64,000 nucleotides of DNA. Origin: Posidonia oceanica. Lineage: Eukaryota > Streptophyta > Magnoliopsida > Alismatales > Posidoniaceae. The notes beneath the pieces are model-generated. The model was given only the letters and a program-made list of their open reading frames with translations, was not told where the DNA came from and made no database searches. The position numbers and the translations under genes were made by a program. The DNA is taken from NCBI GenBank assembly GCA_037176725.1, contig JAZBRS010000059.1, positions 10,093,001 through 10,157,000 on the forward strand, written 5' to 3'. Shown piece after piece: positions 22,391 to 32,479 of this stretch (its first letter is position 1; every line of letters begins with the position of its first letter).

Positions 22391-24345
22391 ACCTATCAAC
22401 TTTTCTTTCCGGTTGATAAGGCTTGTCCTTACCATCTCTAGCGGTCTGGTTCGATGACGCTTGTACTTATCGCTTCTGACCTCTTTCCGTCTTGATAAGG
22501 CCTGTTCCTTATCATTTCTAGTTCTTTTCGGTTGATAAGGCTTGTCCATATCATCTCTGGCGGTTTGGTTCGATGAGGCTTGTACTTATCGCTCCTAACC
22601 TCTCTCCGTCTTGATAAGGCTTGTTCCTTATCATTTCTGGTTCTTTCAGGTTGATAAGGCTTGTCCTTATCATCTCTGACGGTCTGGTTCGATGAGGCTT
22701 GTACTTATCGCTCCTGACCTCTCTCCGTCTTGATAAGGCTTGTTCCCTATCATTTCTGGTTCTTTCAGGTTGATAAGGCTTGTCCATATCATCTCTGGCG
22801 GTCTGGTTCGATGAGGCTTGTACTTATTGCTCCTGACCTCTCTCCGTCTTGATAAGGCTTGTTCCTTATCATTTCTGGTTCTTTCTGGTTGATAAGGCTT
22901 GTCCTTATCATCTCTGGCGGTCTAGTTCGATGAGGCTTGTACTTATCGCTCCTAACCTCTCTCCGTCTTGATAAGGCTTGTTCCTTATCATTTCTGGTTC
23001 TTTCTGGTTGATAAGGCTTGTCCTTATCATCTCTGGCGGTCTGGTTCGATGAGGCTTGTACTTATTGCTCCTGACCTCTCTCCGTCTTGATAAGGCTTGT
23101 TCCTTATCATTTCTAGTTCTTTCAGGTTGATAAGGCTTGTCCATATCATCTCTGGCGGTCTGGTTCGATGAGGCTTGTACTTATTGCTCCTGACCTCTCT
23201 CCGTCTTGATAAGGCTTGTTCCTTATCATTTCTGGTTCTTTCCGATTGATAAGGCTTGTCCTTATCATCTCTGGCGGTCTGGTTCGATGAGGCTTGTACT
23301 TATCGCTCCTAACCTCTCTCCGTCTTGATAAGGCTTGTTCCTTATCATTTCTGGTTCTTTCAGGTTGATAAGGCTTGTCCTTATCATCTCTGGCGGTCTA
23401 GTTCGATGAGGCTTGTACTTATCGCTCCTTATCTCTCTCCGTCTTGATAAGGCTTGTTCCTTATCATTTCTGGTTCTTTCAGGTTGATAAGGCTTGTCCT
23501 TATCATCTCTAGCGGTCTGGTTCGATGAGGCTTGTACTTATCGCTCCTGACCTCTTTCCGTCTTGATAAGGCTTGTTCCTTATCATTTCTGATTCTTTCT
23601 AGTTGATAAGGCTTGTCCTTATCATCTCTGGCAGTCTGGTTCGATGAGGTTTGTACTTATCGCTCCTGACCTCTCTCTGTCTTGATAAGGCTTGTTCCTT
23701 ATCATTTCTGGTTCTTTCAGGTTGATAAGGCTTGTCCTTATCATCTCTGGCGGTCTAGTTCGATGAGGCTTGTACTTATCGCTCTTGACCTCTTTCCGTC
23801 TTGATAAGGCTTGTTCCTTATCATTTCTGATTCTTTCCGGTTGATAAGGCTTGTCCTTATCATCTCTGGCGGTCTGGTTCGATGAGGCTTGTACTTATCG
23901 CTCCTGACCTCTCTCCATCTTGATAAGGCTTGTTCCTTATCATTTCTGGTTCTTTCAGGTTGATAAGGCTTGTCCTTATCATCTCTGACGGTCTGGTTCG
24001 ATGAGACTTGTACTTATCGCTCCTGACCTCTCTCCGTCTTGATAAGGCTTGTTCCCTATCATTTCTGGTTCTTTCAGGTTGATAAGGCTTGTCCATATCA
24101 TCTCTGGCGGTCTGGTTCGATGAGGCTTGTACTTATCGCTCCTGACCCCTTTCCGTCTTGACAAGGCTTATTTCTTATCATTTCTGGTTCTTTCCGGCTG
24201 ATAAGGCTTGTCCTTATCATCTCTGGCAGTCTGGTTCGATGAGGCTTGTACTTATCACTCCTGACCTCTTTCCGTCTTGATAAGGCTTGTTCCTTATCAT
24301 TTCTGGCTTTCCTTTCCATTTTGATAAGTCCTGTACTTATCAATC
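22391..24345. repeat. 119-bp satellite of Tat-B, about 16 units, each of three hairpin subunits
   Basis: The marker GATGAGGCTTGTACTTAT recurs at 22572, 22691, 22810 and onward every 119 bp to 24238, with a variant at 22453. Each unit holds three subunits of 38, 41 and 40 bp. Two of them carry GATAAGG-CTTGT(T)-CCTTATC inverted repeats and one carries a degenerate CGATGAG...CTTATCG. The subunits relate to the 40-bp repeat at 22201-22390. Because 119 is not a multiple of 3, the repeated 60-110-codon minus-strand frames are shadows. Confidence 0.95.
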
Positions 24346-24426
24346 CTAGCTTTCCTTCCGGTTTGATAAGTCTGGTACTTATCATTCCTGGTTCTTCCCG
24401 GTTTGATCCAAGGGCGCTTCGGCTGT

Positions 24427-24456
24427 CCCCTGGTATCATCCCCCTGATACCAGGGG
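24427..24456. repeat. Perfect 12-bp-stem hairpin, right of the satellite
   Basis: Arms 24427-24438 and 24445-24456, identical to the arms of the hairpin at 22056-22083. The loop is TCCCCC. Confidence 0.9.
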
Positions 24457-25007
24457 CATCTTATTTTACTGCCCTCGATATCTTCTTTGGGTTGGCAGCC
24501 CAAACTGTCCGGATGACACCCGTTACCCTGTCTGGCATCCTTTCTTTGGGCTGATAACCCTAACTATCCGGTGGCGAGTCCGTCAACTCCTTGGGCCGAT
24601 AACCCAAACTATCCGGTAATGAGCCGTTAACTCATAATTCATTGCATCAGCATTGCGTGTTACGTAACAGTACCAGCATCACATGCTAGATAGCAGCGTC
24701 AGCATCACGTATACACAATCATCGCATGTTTTCCCCAGCAGGGTCGCATCTCGCATCATATTGGCATGCATCGCCCGCATCTCCCCAGTGGAGTTCAGTG
24801 CGGCAAACATTAGCGCGGGTTTATTTTAGCATCAGCATTGCATCATCATTGCATTGCATTTGCATTCGCATTTCGGCATCGAGTCATGATTTTCGGTGCA
24901 TCCGTCGAATAAGTGACTCACGCCAATAGTAACTTCTGGCTCTCAACGACGTCAGGTGGGGTGTCTTGTCAACCCTGAGCATCGGCCTCGATCCCCTTGA
25001 CCTCGCT
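24457..25007 (+). other. Tat-B DNA between satellite and PPT
   Basis: Noncoding. It contains three to four imperfect copies of a block around GGGC(T/C)GATAACCC.AACTATCCGG (24490-24640), then CATCAGCATTGCATCATCATT-like simple repeats (24645-24870). No gene is seen. Confidence 0.5.
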
Positions 25008-25021
25008 CAGGGAGGGACATC
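25008..25021 (+). promoter_or_regulatory. Polypurine tract of Tat-B
   Basis: CAGGGAGGGACATC lies directly before the LTR start TGTTGACA. The Tat-C PPT reads AAGGAGGGACATC on its own strand, directly before its LTR. It primes plus-strand DNA synthesis. Confidence 0.7.
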
Positions 25022-25124
25022 TGTTGACACCCCATTTTTTTTGATTTTGTGCTAGTGGCTCTCTCTGGTGGAATATGACCTAGAAAACCCCCACAAAAAG
25101 CCAAAAAACTAAAGACTAAAAACC

Positions 25125-25270
25125 TAGAAAACCCACTAACAAAACCCTAGGTTAAACCCTAGATCCTAAACCCTAGAAACCTAGGTCAAACACTCTCAAA
25201 ACCCTAGGATTCCCCACACACATAAATCCTAGAGCTAACCCTAGGTTAAACCTTAGCTAAACCCTAAGAA
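25125..25270. repeat. AAACCCTA(G)-rich segment in the Tat-B LTR
   Basis: About ten irregular copies of AAACCCTAG/AACCCTAGG lie close together. This is like the plant telobox (AAACCCTA) but is not a regular heptamer array, so it is not telomeric. Confidence 0.7.
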
Positions 25271-26729
25271 CCCATTCACAAAACTCACCCCACAAGTCCA
25301 CCTAAGCCCAAGCCCAAGCCCAACCCATCCTTTTTTTCCTTTCTTTCTCCTTCTTCTTTTCTTCATCTTCTCCTCCCTCTTCTTTTTCTTTCTTTCTTTT
25401 CTCATTTCCTCCCCTTCTGGCCCAGCCCACTAGCCTCCTCTCCTCTTTTTCTTTTTCTTTTCCTTTTTCTTTTCCTTTTCCTTTTCTCCTCACCAGCCTG
25501 ACCCACCTCTTCTCCTTCCTTCTTTTTTCCCTTTCTTTTTCCAACCGGCCCACGACCCTTCTCTTCCTTTCCTCCTTCCTCCTGCTTCCCCCCTTTGGCT
25601 TCCCTCCATTTTCAAACCCTACCATCACCCACAACCTCCATCACCCCACGATCGGCCTGCCACCACTCCACCATGTCCTGCCACCTCTGTGGCCGACGAC
25701 CCTAAGACCACCTTCCCAACACCCACAGAAGGAGGAGAGACTACCCAGACAAACCTCCCACCTGGAATTCACCCAGAGCAACCCAAGATCTCCAACTCCT
25801 CCAGAGCAATCCTCACTTCACTCTCACAACCCAGAACACACACGCACACGGGAGAGCACCCAGAACCCATTTTCTCCCTCTCTTCTTCCGCAGAACACCT
25901 TTGCAAAATTCACCATTCGCTGCCTTCCGCACACCCAGCCAACTCCTCTCCACCCTCCCAAGATCACCACGACCACCTAAGAGAGACCCACAAGCCTGAG
26001 AGAGAAACACAGTCGAGAAGAGAAAGAGAAATCCAGAGTTGACCCAAAATTGGAATTTCTGTTTCATGTGGCCTAATCGACTTCTGGTTGGCCTAGAAGC
26101 TTCCTCAGACCACCAGCAGCCTCTCTGGATCGCACCGCAAGCTTCCCAAGCCTCCACATGCTGCTGTAACCTCTGCCCAGACAGCCACACTCACCGCAGA
26201 CCGGTAGCACTCCTTAGCCTCCCGCGCAGGTAACCAACCCTCCTCCCAGCTTCCTTGCATCCGTCTTAAGCTTCCTAGCTAGTTAGAACTAGGTTTAGAG
26301 CTTTAGTGCACGTGCCGCCCCCCGCCGCTCCGGTCTTCGTCTCCGGCGCCGGCTGACAGCGCCGATCGTCCTCCGCTGCACTCCGGCCAGCCCCACTCCA
26401 GCGGACTGCACCCAGACCTCCGCCGGACTCGCCTCGACTCAGCCCAGCACCTCCTTCGCGCCGTCGCTGCCTCCAGCGACCGTGCCACCTCCAGTCATTG
26501 CTGCAATAGGCCATCGACGTCGTCAGCATGCCCTGACCACCATCGTATGCTGCTAGACTCACCGGAACACTCAGCTAGCCTTGCCCAAGCCTCCGCGTGC
26601 CTCAGCCACGCCTGACCACCGCCGGATCGCCGCTGGAAGCACCGCCTTCTCCAGCGCAGACCTTTGGCGTCGAGCAGCACTGTTCATACTGTAGCAAATA
26701 AGTTTATAAGTTTAATTTTTAAGTTTCAT

Positions 26730-27760
26730 CTGATATTGAAATTAAGTCCGCAGGATTTATTTATTTACTTTCCAGTCCAGTTTCAATTGAGAAAATTATT
26801 TAATCTGGAATTAAAACTATATTGCATTGGATTAAAATGCTGCAGGTTTTCATATTTACATTTCAGTCCAGCTTTAATTCAAGTTATTTAAATTCTGTTT
26901 TTTCAACTTTGCTGCATTGCAATTAAGCCCTCTGGCTTATTTATTTTGCATTTCAGTCCATCAGTTGTTTAAAAGTCATTTAATTTGCATTTGTAATCAT
27001 ACTGCATTGCATTAAATGTCTGCTTGTTTAATTAATTGCAGTTAGGTCCAGTTCACTTGATATCTTGTGATTTAAATGTGATTTTAAACCTCATTGCATT
27101 GTAAATAAGTCCTGAAGGTTTTGTTTTTTACATTTAGATCCTGTTTACTTTAAACTGTGATTTAAGTGTGAATTTTAAACTTTATTACATTACAATAAAG
27201 TCCAACAAGTTTCAATTATTGCATTTAGGTCCAGTTTACTTTCAACTACCATTTAAAATGTAATTTTAAACCTTATTACATTGTAATAAAGTCCTGCAAG
27301 TTTCCATTATTGCATTTAGGTCCAGTTTGCTTCCAACTGCCATTTAAATGCAATTTTAAACTTTATTACATTACAATAAAGTCCTGCAACTTGCGTTTAT
27401 TACATTTAAGTCCAATTTGCATCCATGCATCATTTAAGTTGCATTTTAAACCATATTGCATTGCTTAAATGTCCAACAGTTTCCAAAATTGCATATCAGT
27501 CCATGTTTTCAAATTATTGTTTGTTTGCATGCCTGTTTAGCTTTGCATTTAAACCTTACATGTTTTCAAAATTACATGTAGGTCCTTATGCGTAGTTTCT
27601 TTATGCTTGCACCCTGCCTTGCATTTTTAATTCAACAATTAGGTCTAATTGCATGTTAGTCCTAAAATCTACTGTTGTCTACCTACCTGTTCCTTTTGCA
27701 TTGCATTTAAGCCCCACATGTTTCCAAAACTGCATGTAGGTCCTTTATCTACTTTATTGC
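26730..27760. repeat. Degenerate ~95-bp tandem array in the Tat-B LTR
   Basis: Roughly eleven units share TGCATT, (T/A)AAGTCC and GCATTTAGGTCCAGTTT blocks. The clearest steps are near 27190, 27285 and 27380, 95 bp apart. It is AT-rich and noncoding. Confidence 0.7.
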
Positions 27761-29112
27761 ATGCCTGCTTTTGCTTAATGCTGCATTTGGCCCCTGTTGG
27801 CCCCATATTCTACTGCATCTATATTTCAGCATGCATTTATCCCGTTGCATTGCATTTTTCCATGTTTTTGCATATAGACCCCTGCAGTTTCCCTTAATTG
27901 CATTTAGGTCCCTACCTTTGCATTTTGCATGCATAACATCCACATATCATTGCATATTGTACTCTAGCACTTGTTTGAGCATTCTTAGTCTCATTGCATG
28001 TAGGACACCTTGCATTGCACATACATAGGGGTAATTTACACTTAGGCCTCCACTTAAATCACTTCTTTCTGGCCCTTGAGCCATCTGACTTGAAACCTGA
28101 ATAACTTTTGATCGGACCGTTGGATCTTCACGATCCAACCATCCAGGTCTTCCTGGTTGAATGATCTTTCATTCTAACTAAAGTTATTTCAGATCAGGGC
28201 TCAGATCTTCAAGATAAGTCCATCTAAATCACTGTATACCACTTATTGCATGCCACTTGCACTGCATGCATTGTTTTCGCACCCTGTTTTCTCGTGCATG
28301 TAGATTAAGGTTTTCTGCCCTTGTTTTCTTTCCTCTTTGCTTGCCTCACACTTGTATTGTGTGGTTTGACTTGGCTTTTCCGCCTTTGTTTTCTTTCCCC
28401 TTTGCTTATTTCACACTTGTATTGCGTGGTTTTTATTTGACGTTTTGTTTCCCCTTTGCATGTCGTACTTGCATTGCGTGGTTTTATCAGCGTTTTGTTT
28501 TATCGCCTGCATTTGCATTAGGGCAGTGATGCTTACTTCCTAGAGTTCTCACGAACCAGGGTTCGTCCAGTTCGAAACACAGGTAGCGTTGCTGAGCACA
28601 TAGGCTGCACGTTTAATTTCCCATGCATGGCATTCAGGCATTTAGGCATTAAAGTATTCATAGCATGGCATAGTATCTATCGCCTACGGGCGTACAGTAA
28701 AAGGCAATCATTGCCGAAATTTCTGCAAATGCGAGCGATTAGCCAAGAAAGACCGATTCCGGGCGTGTTGGGGGTGCCTAACACCTTCCCCTCGCGTAAC
28801 AGGAGTCCTTACCCTTTCTCTGGCCCGTAGTGATCATTTTGCCCTCGTCCTTGGCACGAGTCAATCTTTGCATAGCATCGCATTCATTTGCTTGTTTTCT
28901 ATGCTTTCCTCGATTTTCCTCGTCTTCCTGATAATAGACTAGGTGGCGACTTCCTTTTGTCTTATCTTTATTTTATTCGCGTTTTCCCGGTGCTTTCGAG
29001 TCGAGTTTCTCCTTGGACTCACTGCTGACCGCGGCTTCCCCCTCTTTCTCACGGCACGATCGCATCGCGAGCTATGGCAGCGTTGTGAGACCCACCATGG
29101 CCGAGCAGCAGA

Positions 29113-29318
29113 TGATCACAGTTATAGTACGTTATAGCAGACCATACATTATAGTATGATAGTTTATGTATAGCAGGCCATAAGTTATAGTACGTTATAG
29201 CAGGCCGTACGTTATAGAGTTCTATATATATCTGTACATGTAAACTTTGTTAATACAGAAAAACTTATATTCTCTCTTCCCTACGTGCTTCCTTCTTCTT
29301 CCATCACATTTCTTAACT
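29113..29318 (+). repeat. 5' LTR of the copia element
   Basis: It shares a long match with 55753-56014, from the GTTATAGTACGTTATAGCAG repeats to TTCTTAACT. It is about 55 bp shorter because it has fewer internal repeats. The left boundary, near TGATCACA, is approximate. Confidence 0.75.
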
Positions 29319-29330
29319 TGGTATTAGAGC
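29319..29330 (+). promoter_or_regulatory. Primer binding site of the copia element
   Basis: TGGTATTAGAGC differs by one base from the usual copia initiator-Met site TGGTATCAGAGC. It follows the LTR directly. Confidence 0.85.
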
Positions 29331-29425
29331 CAAAAGAGGTCCAAATGGGCCCAAGTCCACACACATCCACCCATGTTTAAAAGAGACACTTGTTGGACCT
29401 AAAATAGGCCACAAGTGAGGGGGAG

Positions 29426-29549
29426 TGTTGGAATAGTCCTACATTGGAAAGGTGAGGACTGGGACTTGTGGTTATATATAGATGGATCCCTCCACTCATA
29501 ACCAATTGGTTTTGAGTTGGATGTCCATATTTCAACTTAGTATTAGAGC
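29426..29549 (+). mobile_element. Extra LTR-like unit with its own primer-site remnant in the copia leader
   Basis: After a PPT-like GAGGGGGAG the sequence TGTTGGAATAGTCC begins. It runs about 112 bp through a TATATATAG box to CAACT, and is followed by TAGTATTAGAGC (29538-29549), two bases off an initiator-Met primer site. The leader therefore holds primer site, short spacer, PPT, LTR and primer site in that order, as if a TRIM-like or second copia LTR had been inserted or recombined in. Confidence 0.55.
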
Positions 29550-29554
29550 GCAGG

Positions 29555-29924
29555 ATGTCGATTTCATCGGGCAATGATTCCACCCCTTCCGGTTCCACCA
29601 TCTCCACTCTTTCGTCATCTTCTTCCATTAACATTCAATCTGCAATTCCGATTAAGCTCGACAAACATAACTACGTTATATGGCGGGAGTCGTTTATGAC
29701 GTTGTTGAGGGGCCATGACCTTCTTGGTTACGTGGATGGCACCTCCCCTTGCCCTGATCATCCAGAATCGTCTCATCCTGATATTCTTGCTTGGCACAGA
29801 CAGGATCAACTCCTTCTCAGTTGGTTGTTTTCTTCATTAACGCCTTCTGTTCTCACACAAGTCGCAAATCAAGAAACTTCCTATGGTGTTTGGAAGACTT
29901 TAGAGCACCTCTATGCATCGCGCT
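29555..29924 (+). pseudogene. Copia gag, N-terminal part (interrupted by Tat-C)
   Basis: Starts at the ATG at 29555. A Ser/Thr-rich head is followed by KLDKHNYVIWRESFMTLLRGHDLLGYVDG, then DQLLLSWLFSSLTPSVLTQV and VWKTLEHLYAS, the UBN2-type gag pattern of plant copia elements. The frame is open until the Tat-C LTR begins at 29925. It continues in frame at 52099. Confidence 0.9.
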
Positions 29925-30564
29925 TGTAGATGTGGAATTGGGGGGGTGTTTAAGGAGATGTCAGCGCTTCCACGACGTCGACAGCCTTTGTTGTGATCGC
30001 CACTTGTCTCTGGCCAGACAAGACACCTGGGGGGAGATTATGATGATGCGGGTCCTCGGACTACTAGATCGACGGCAGGGTGTCGTCTAGCGGCTTCCTC
30101 GTGCTGCGTGAGTTCCTTCCTTTCCTTCAAAACAAAATGACATAGATTAGCTTCGGTGTAGTATCAATAACAGAGGTGAGTGAAACGACATGACTAAAAG
30201 AAAGTAAATACTAACCGAGGGTTGTTCCCCGTATGCATATGCTATGATTCTATGCTAAGGAATGTAAAGAGATGTAGTAAGAAACTAGATTGGAAGAAGA
30301 TACTCCCTTTCACCCTTATGCTGTGTGCAATGAGGTTGGAAGGAAGCACAGTCGGAGCTCCAGCGTAGCTGAGGATTCCCAGATTGGAGGTAGAAGCTCA
30401 GGTTGGTAGCCTATTGGGGAGAGGAGGTAGTGTTTCTGGATTGGAAAACTAGCTCTCTGGAGGTGGCTCACAACTAACAGGGCTCTATCTCTTCTGGAAG
30501 TTCCTCTCTGGGGGGGATTTCTCTTTCTAAAATTCCAACCCTCAAACCACCGGCTTAGGGGGTC

Positions 30565-30572
30565 TATTTATA
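30565..30572 (-). promoter_or_regulatory. TATA box in the Tat-C 3' LTR
   Basis: TATAAATA on the minus strand, identical in the other LTR (51205-51212). It sits in a block of about 430 bp without a difference between the LTRs. Confidence 0.6.
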
Positions 30573-30635
30573 GACTCTAGGGGTGTAGGGACGGTTGGAG
30601 TTCAGAAAATTCTAGAAAAATGGCAGTTGGTTTGA

Positions 30636-31101
30636 GTCGCCGGTTGGAGTGGCGCCTAAACCTAGCAACCGCTTGGTCAAAGTGTGGGACGACCCGAAAA
30701 CGAGGCCACGACTTTTAGTCGCCGCATGAGCTGGCGCCTAACGGTCGAGGGGGAGTGGGAAATAACTGTGGAAAAGCAGTTCGAAAGGAGCCACGATCGC
30801 TAATCGCCGCATAGAATGACGCCTAACGGTCAAAGATTGTGGAAAGATCGAGGCGGTTCCACAATCGTTCAGTCGCCTGATGAGCTGGCGCCTGAGAGTT
30901 GAGGGGATAGTGGGGCGCAACCGCTGCCCACGATCGCCCAGTCGCCTATCCAGTTGACGTCCACATGGGTCGCCTCCTGAGATGGCTTCTGACTGAGCCA
31001 CCTCCTTGGCTGGCTGCTAGTGTAGTCGGCTGGGAAATGGGCGACAGTTGTAGTCGCCACCTTAGGTGGCTACTATATGAGTCGCCTCCCCAAGTGGCTA
31101 C
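30636..31101. repeat. U3 dyad cluster of Tat-C (10 copies)
   Basis: Copies of GTCGCC-N9-GGCGCC or variants lie at 30636-30656, 30718-30738, 30803-30823, 30872-30892, 30941-30961, 30969-30989, 30997-31017, 31025-31045, 31053-31073 and 31081-31101. The last five are spaced exactly 28 bp apart. The 5' LTR has the same set 20640 bp further right (51276-51741). Confidence 0.85.
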
Positions 31102-31458
31102 TAACTTGCCTAGGTCGTTTTTAGCTCTTTTCCTAGGTTTTTGCCAGAGGAAACAAGATGGGAGGTTGGGAAACTACAGATAGCCTATGAAATCAAGGAA
31201 GCATCTCTGTTAACTCAACTCCAATCTTAAATCTGAGTTGAAGTGAATGATACCCAGGGTACTTGGACTTGTTATGAGCCCGAGCGAGTTAGCTCTGCTA
31301 CAGCCAACAACCTGAGTCTAGGTAGGGTCTAGTGATGCTTTAAAGAAGTCAAGGAGTATCTGGAAGATGTGTTATCAAACTCAGGCATGAGATTTGGGGC
31401 GCCTCAAGATTTCTACCCTCAAAAGAACTCTCAGAAATACAAAAATAGGATATCTACA

Positions 31459-31472
31459 GATGTCCCTCCTTA
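31459..31472 (-). promoter_or_regulatory. Polypurine tract of Tat-C
   Basis: On the minus strand TAAGGAGGGACATC runs directly into the LTR start TGTAGATA. It is close to the Tat-B PPT. Confidence 0.75.
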
Positions 31473-32301
31473 GAGTTGATCTTGGAACAAGATCGGGTCT
31501 AAGGCAAGAACGATGTCCTATTGAGCATTTCCTGAAAAGGGGAGCTCTATCTCAATCAATTTGTCACTGAGGTAGCCAAATAAAAGGTAAAAAGAGAGTT
31601 CAAATTGCCATCAAATTGGAGACTCAGGCTTGGAGGGGTTAAGTCGGTTTCGGATCTTGTGTCGCAGCCGAGGTCAAGACCATGTCAACCATGTGTGTTC
31701 CAACGGGCAAGCACTAAGGGGGAAATCGCAAGATGTTATTCCAGCACGATCGAAAGGAGAGTGTGACATCTTCTTTGAGACTTTACTCAGATTGGAATTG
31801 ATCAGAGGATAGGTACGAACTGGGTTGGCTCTAGGAGAGTCATATGCCTGAGGGGTTCCTAACACTCTTGAAGAACAATGCTCCGTCCGTGCTTCACTTC
31901 CGATGATATGAGAAAATGCATGGATGGATGATTCAAACATACTATGATAATGCAAGGTCAACACGCAATGCAATGAATGGTTCATATGCTAGGTTAGGCC
32001 GACGGGGTACGGTTGGTCCCAAACCATATGGACATATGCAAAATGAATGAATGCAATTCGTTGTGGTCAAGTGTTTTCCGTCCTGGAGTGTGACCAACAC
32101 TCTCTGGAAAGGACCGTCATCTCACAGCTCGATTTGGCAAGTAAAGAGGTTTCGTGCAAGGAGAACCGAGTGAGGGAGTGAACCCTTCATTTGCCAATCC
32201 GATGTGTCATCTGGTGTTTGCAGTAGTTGTGGCAGGAGGTGCGAGAACTTCAAGGCAAGAGTTCACCCCTTGGCTTCGCGGTAGTCTATTCTGATGGTTT
32301 A
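31473..32301. other. Tat-C noncoding DNA between LTR and antisense gene 1
   Basis: I see no gene or repeat up to the dyads at 32302. It would hold the 5' regulatory DNA of antisense gene 1. Confidence 0.5.
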
Positions 32302-32350
32302 GTCGCCACATTCATGGGCGGCTGAACCAGTCGCCGCTTTTTGTGGTGAC
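32302..32350. repeat. Dyad pair upstream of antisense gene 1
   Basis: GTCGCC-N9-GGCGGC at 32302-32322 and GTCGCC-N9-GGTGAC at 32330-32350, again 28 bp apart. They lie 130 bp upstream of the ATG at 32480. Confidence 0.75.
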
Positions 32351-32479
32351 ACGCAATCTCCTGGTTTATTTAATTCAGAAACTGTTTTAAACCCTGATTC
32401 TTTTGATAAGGGGAGATAAAAGACGGTCGTCCTTGCTTTTCAGGAAACATTCTGCACCAGTAAACCCCTTATCTTGACC

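Larger units (their letters stand above)
13424..29112 (+). mobile_element. Tat-B: 3' half of a plus-strand Tat-clade retrotransposon with long LTR
   Basis: It begins in mid-ORF directly after the Tat-A LTR, so its 5' LTR, gag and protease must lie to the left of the window. The order is G-patch, linker, RT, RNase H, second RNase H, integrase, noncoding DNA, a sense extra ORF, hairpin satellite, PPT (25008-25021) and an LTR from 25022. The PPT type (AGGGAGGGACATC) resembles that of Tat-C. The right end of the LTR is not resolved: it meets the copia LTR near 29112. Confidence 0.75.
25022..29112 (+). repeat. LTR of Tat-B, about 4.1 kb, right end unresolved
   Basis: It starts TGTTGACACCCC after the PPT. 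It holds an AAACCCTA-rich segment (about 25125-25270), a pyrimidine-rich stretch (25320-25600), a GC-rich block (26300-26660), a degenerate 95-bp array (26730-27760) and, at 28773-28785, the hairpin GGTGCCTAACACC, which I recall as common in Tat LTRs. The expected end (a TGTCAACA-like repeat) is not found before the copia LTR. The copia insertion may have removed or displaced it, or the end has mutated. Confidence 0.6.
29925..31458 (-). repeat. 3' LTR of Tat-C (1534 bp)
   Basis: Starts TGTAGATGTGG and ends GGATATCTACA in plus orientation. It matches 50565-52098 without any indel that I noticed. The TATA box, read on the minus strand as TATAAATA, is at 30565-30572. Ten dyads lie upstream of it at 30636-31101. 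The open frames inside are shadows. Confidence 0.95.

Noticed and set aside
22201..24345. Possible CRISPR-like array
   Set aside because: Units are contiguous with no unique spacers, and the context is a plant retrotransposon.
22352..24439. A series of 60-113-codon minus-strand ORFs with similar proteins
   Set aside because: They are readings of the 119-bp satellite; the period is not a multiple of three and the frames start and stop with it.
25125..25270. Telomeric repeat array
   Set aside because: The motifs are irregularly spaced and mixed, inside an LTR; not a heptamer array.
25302..25634. Lys/Arg/Glu-rich minus-strand ORF
   Set aside because: Direct reading of a pyrimidine-rich tract; no domain.
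29083..29105. Primer-site-like GAGACCCACCATGG after the Tat-B LTR, which would make it a 5' LTR
   Set aside because: The match to a tRNA-Lys or tRNA-Arg site is poor and the PPT at 25008 shows a 3' LTR; left open only as a weak alternative.
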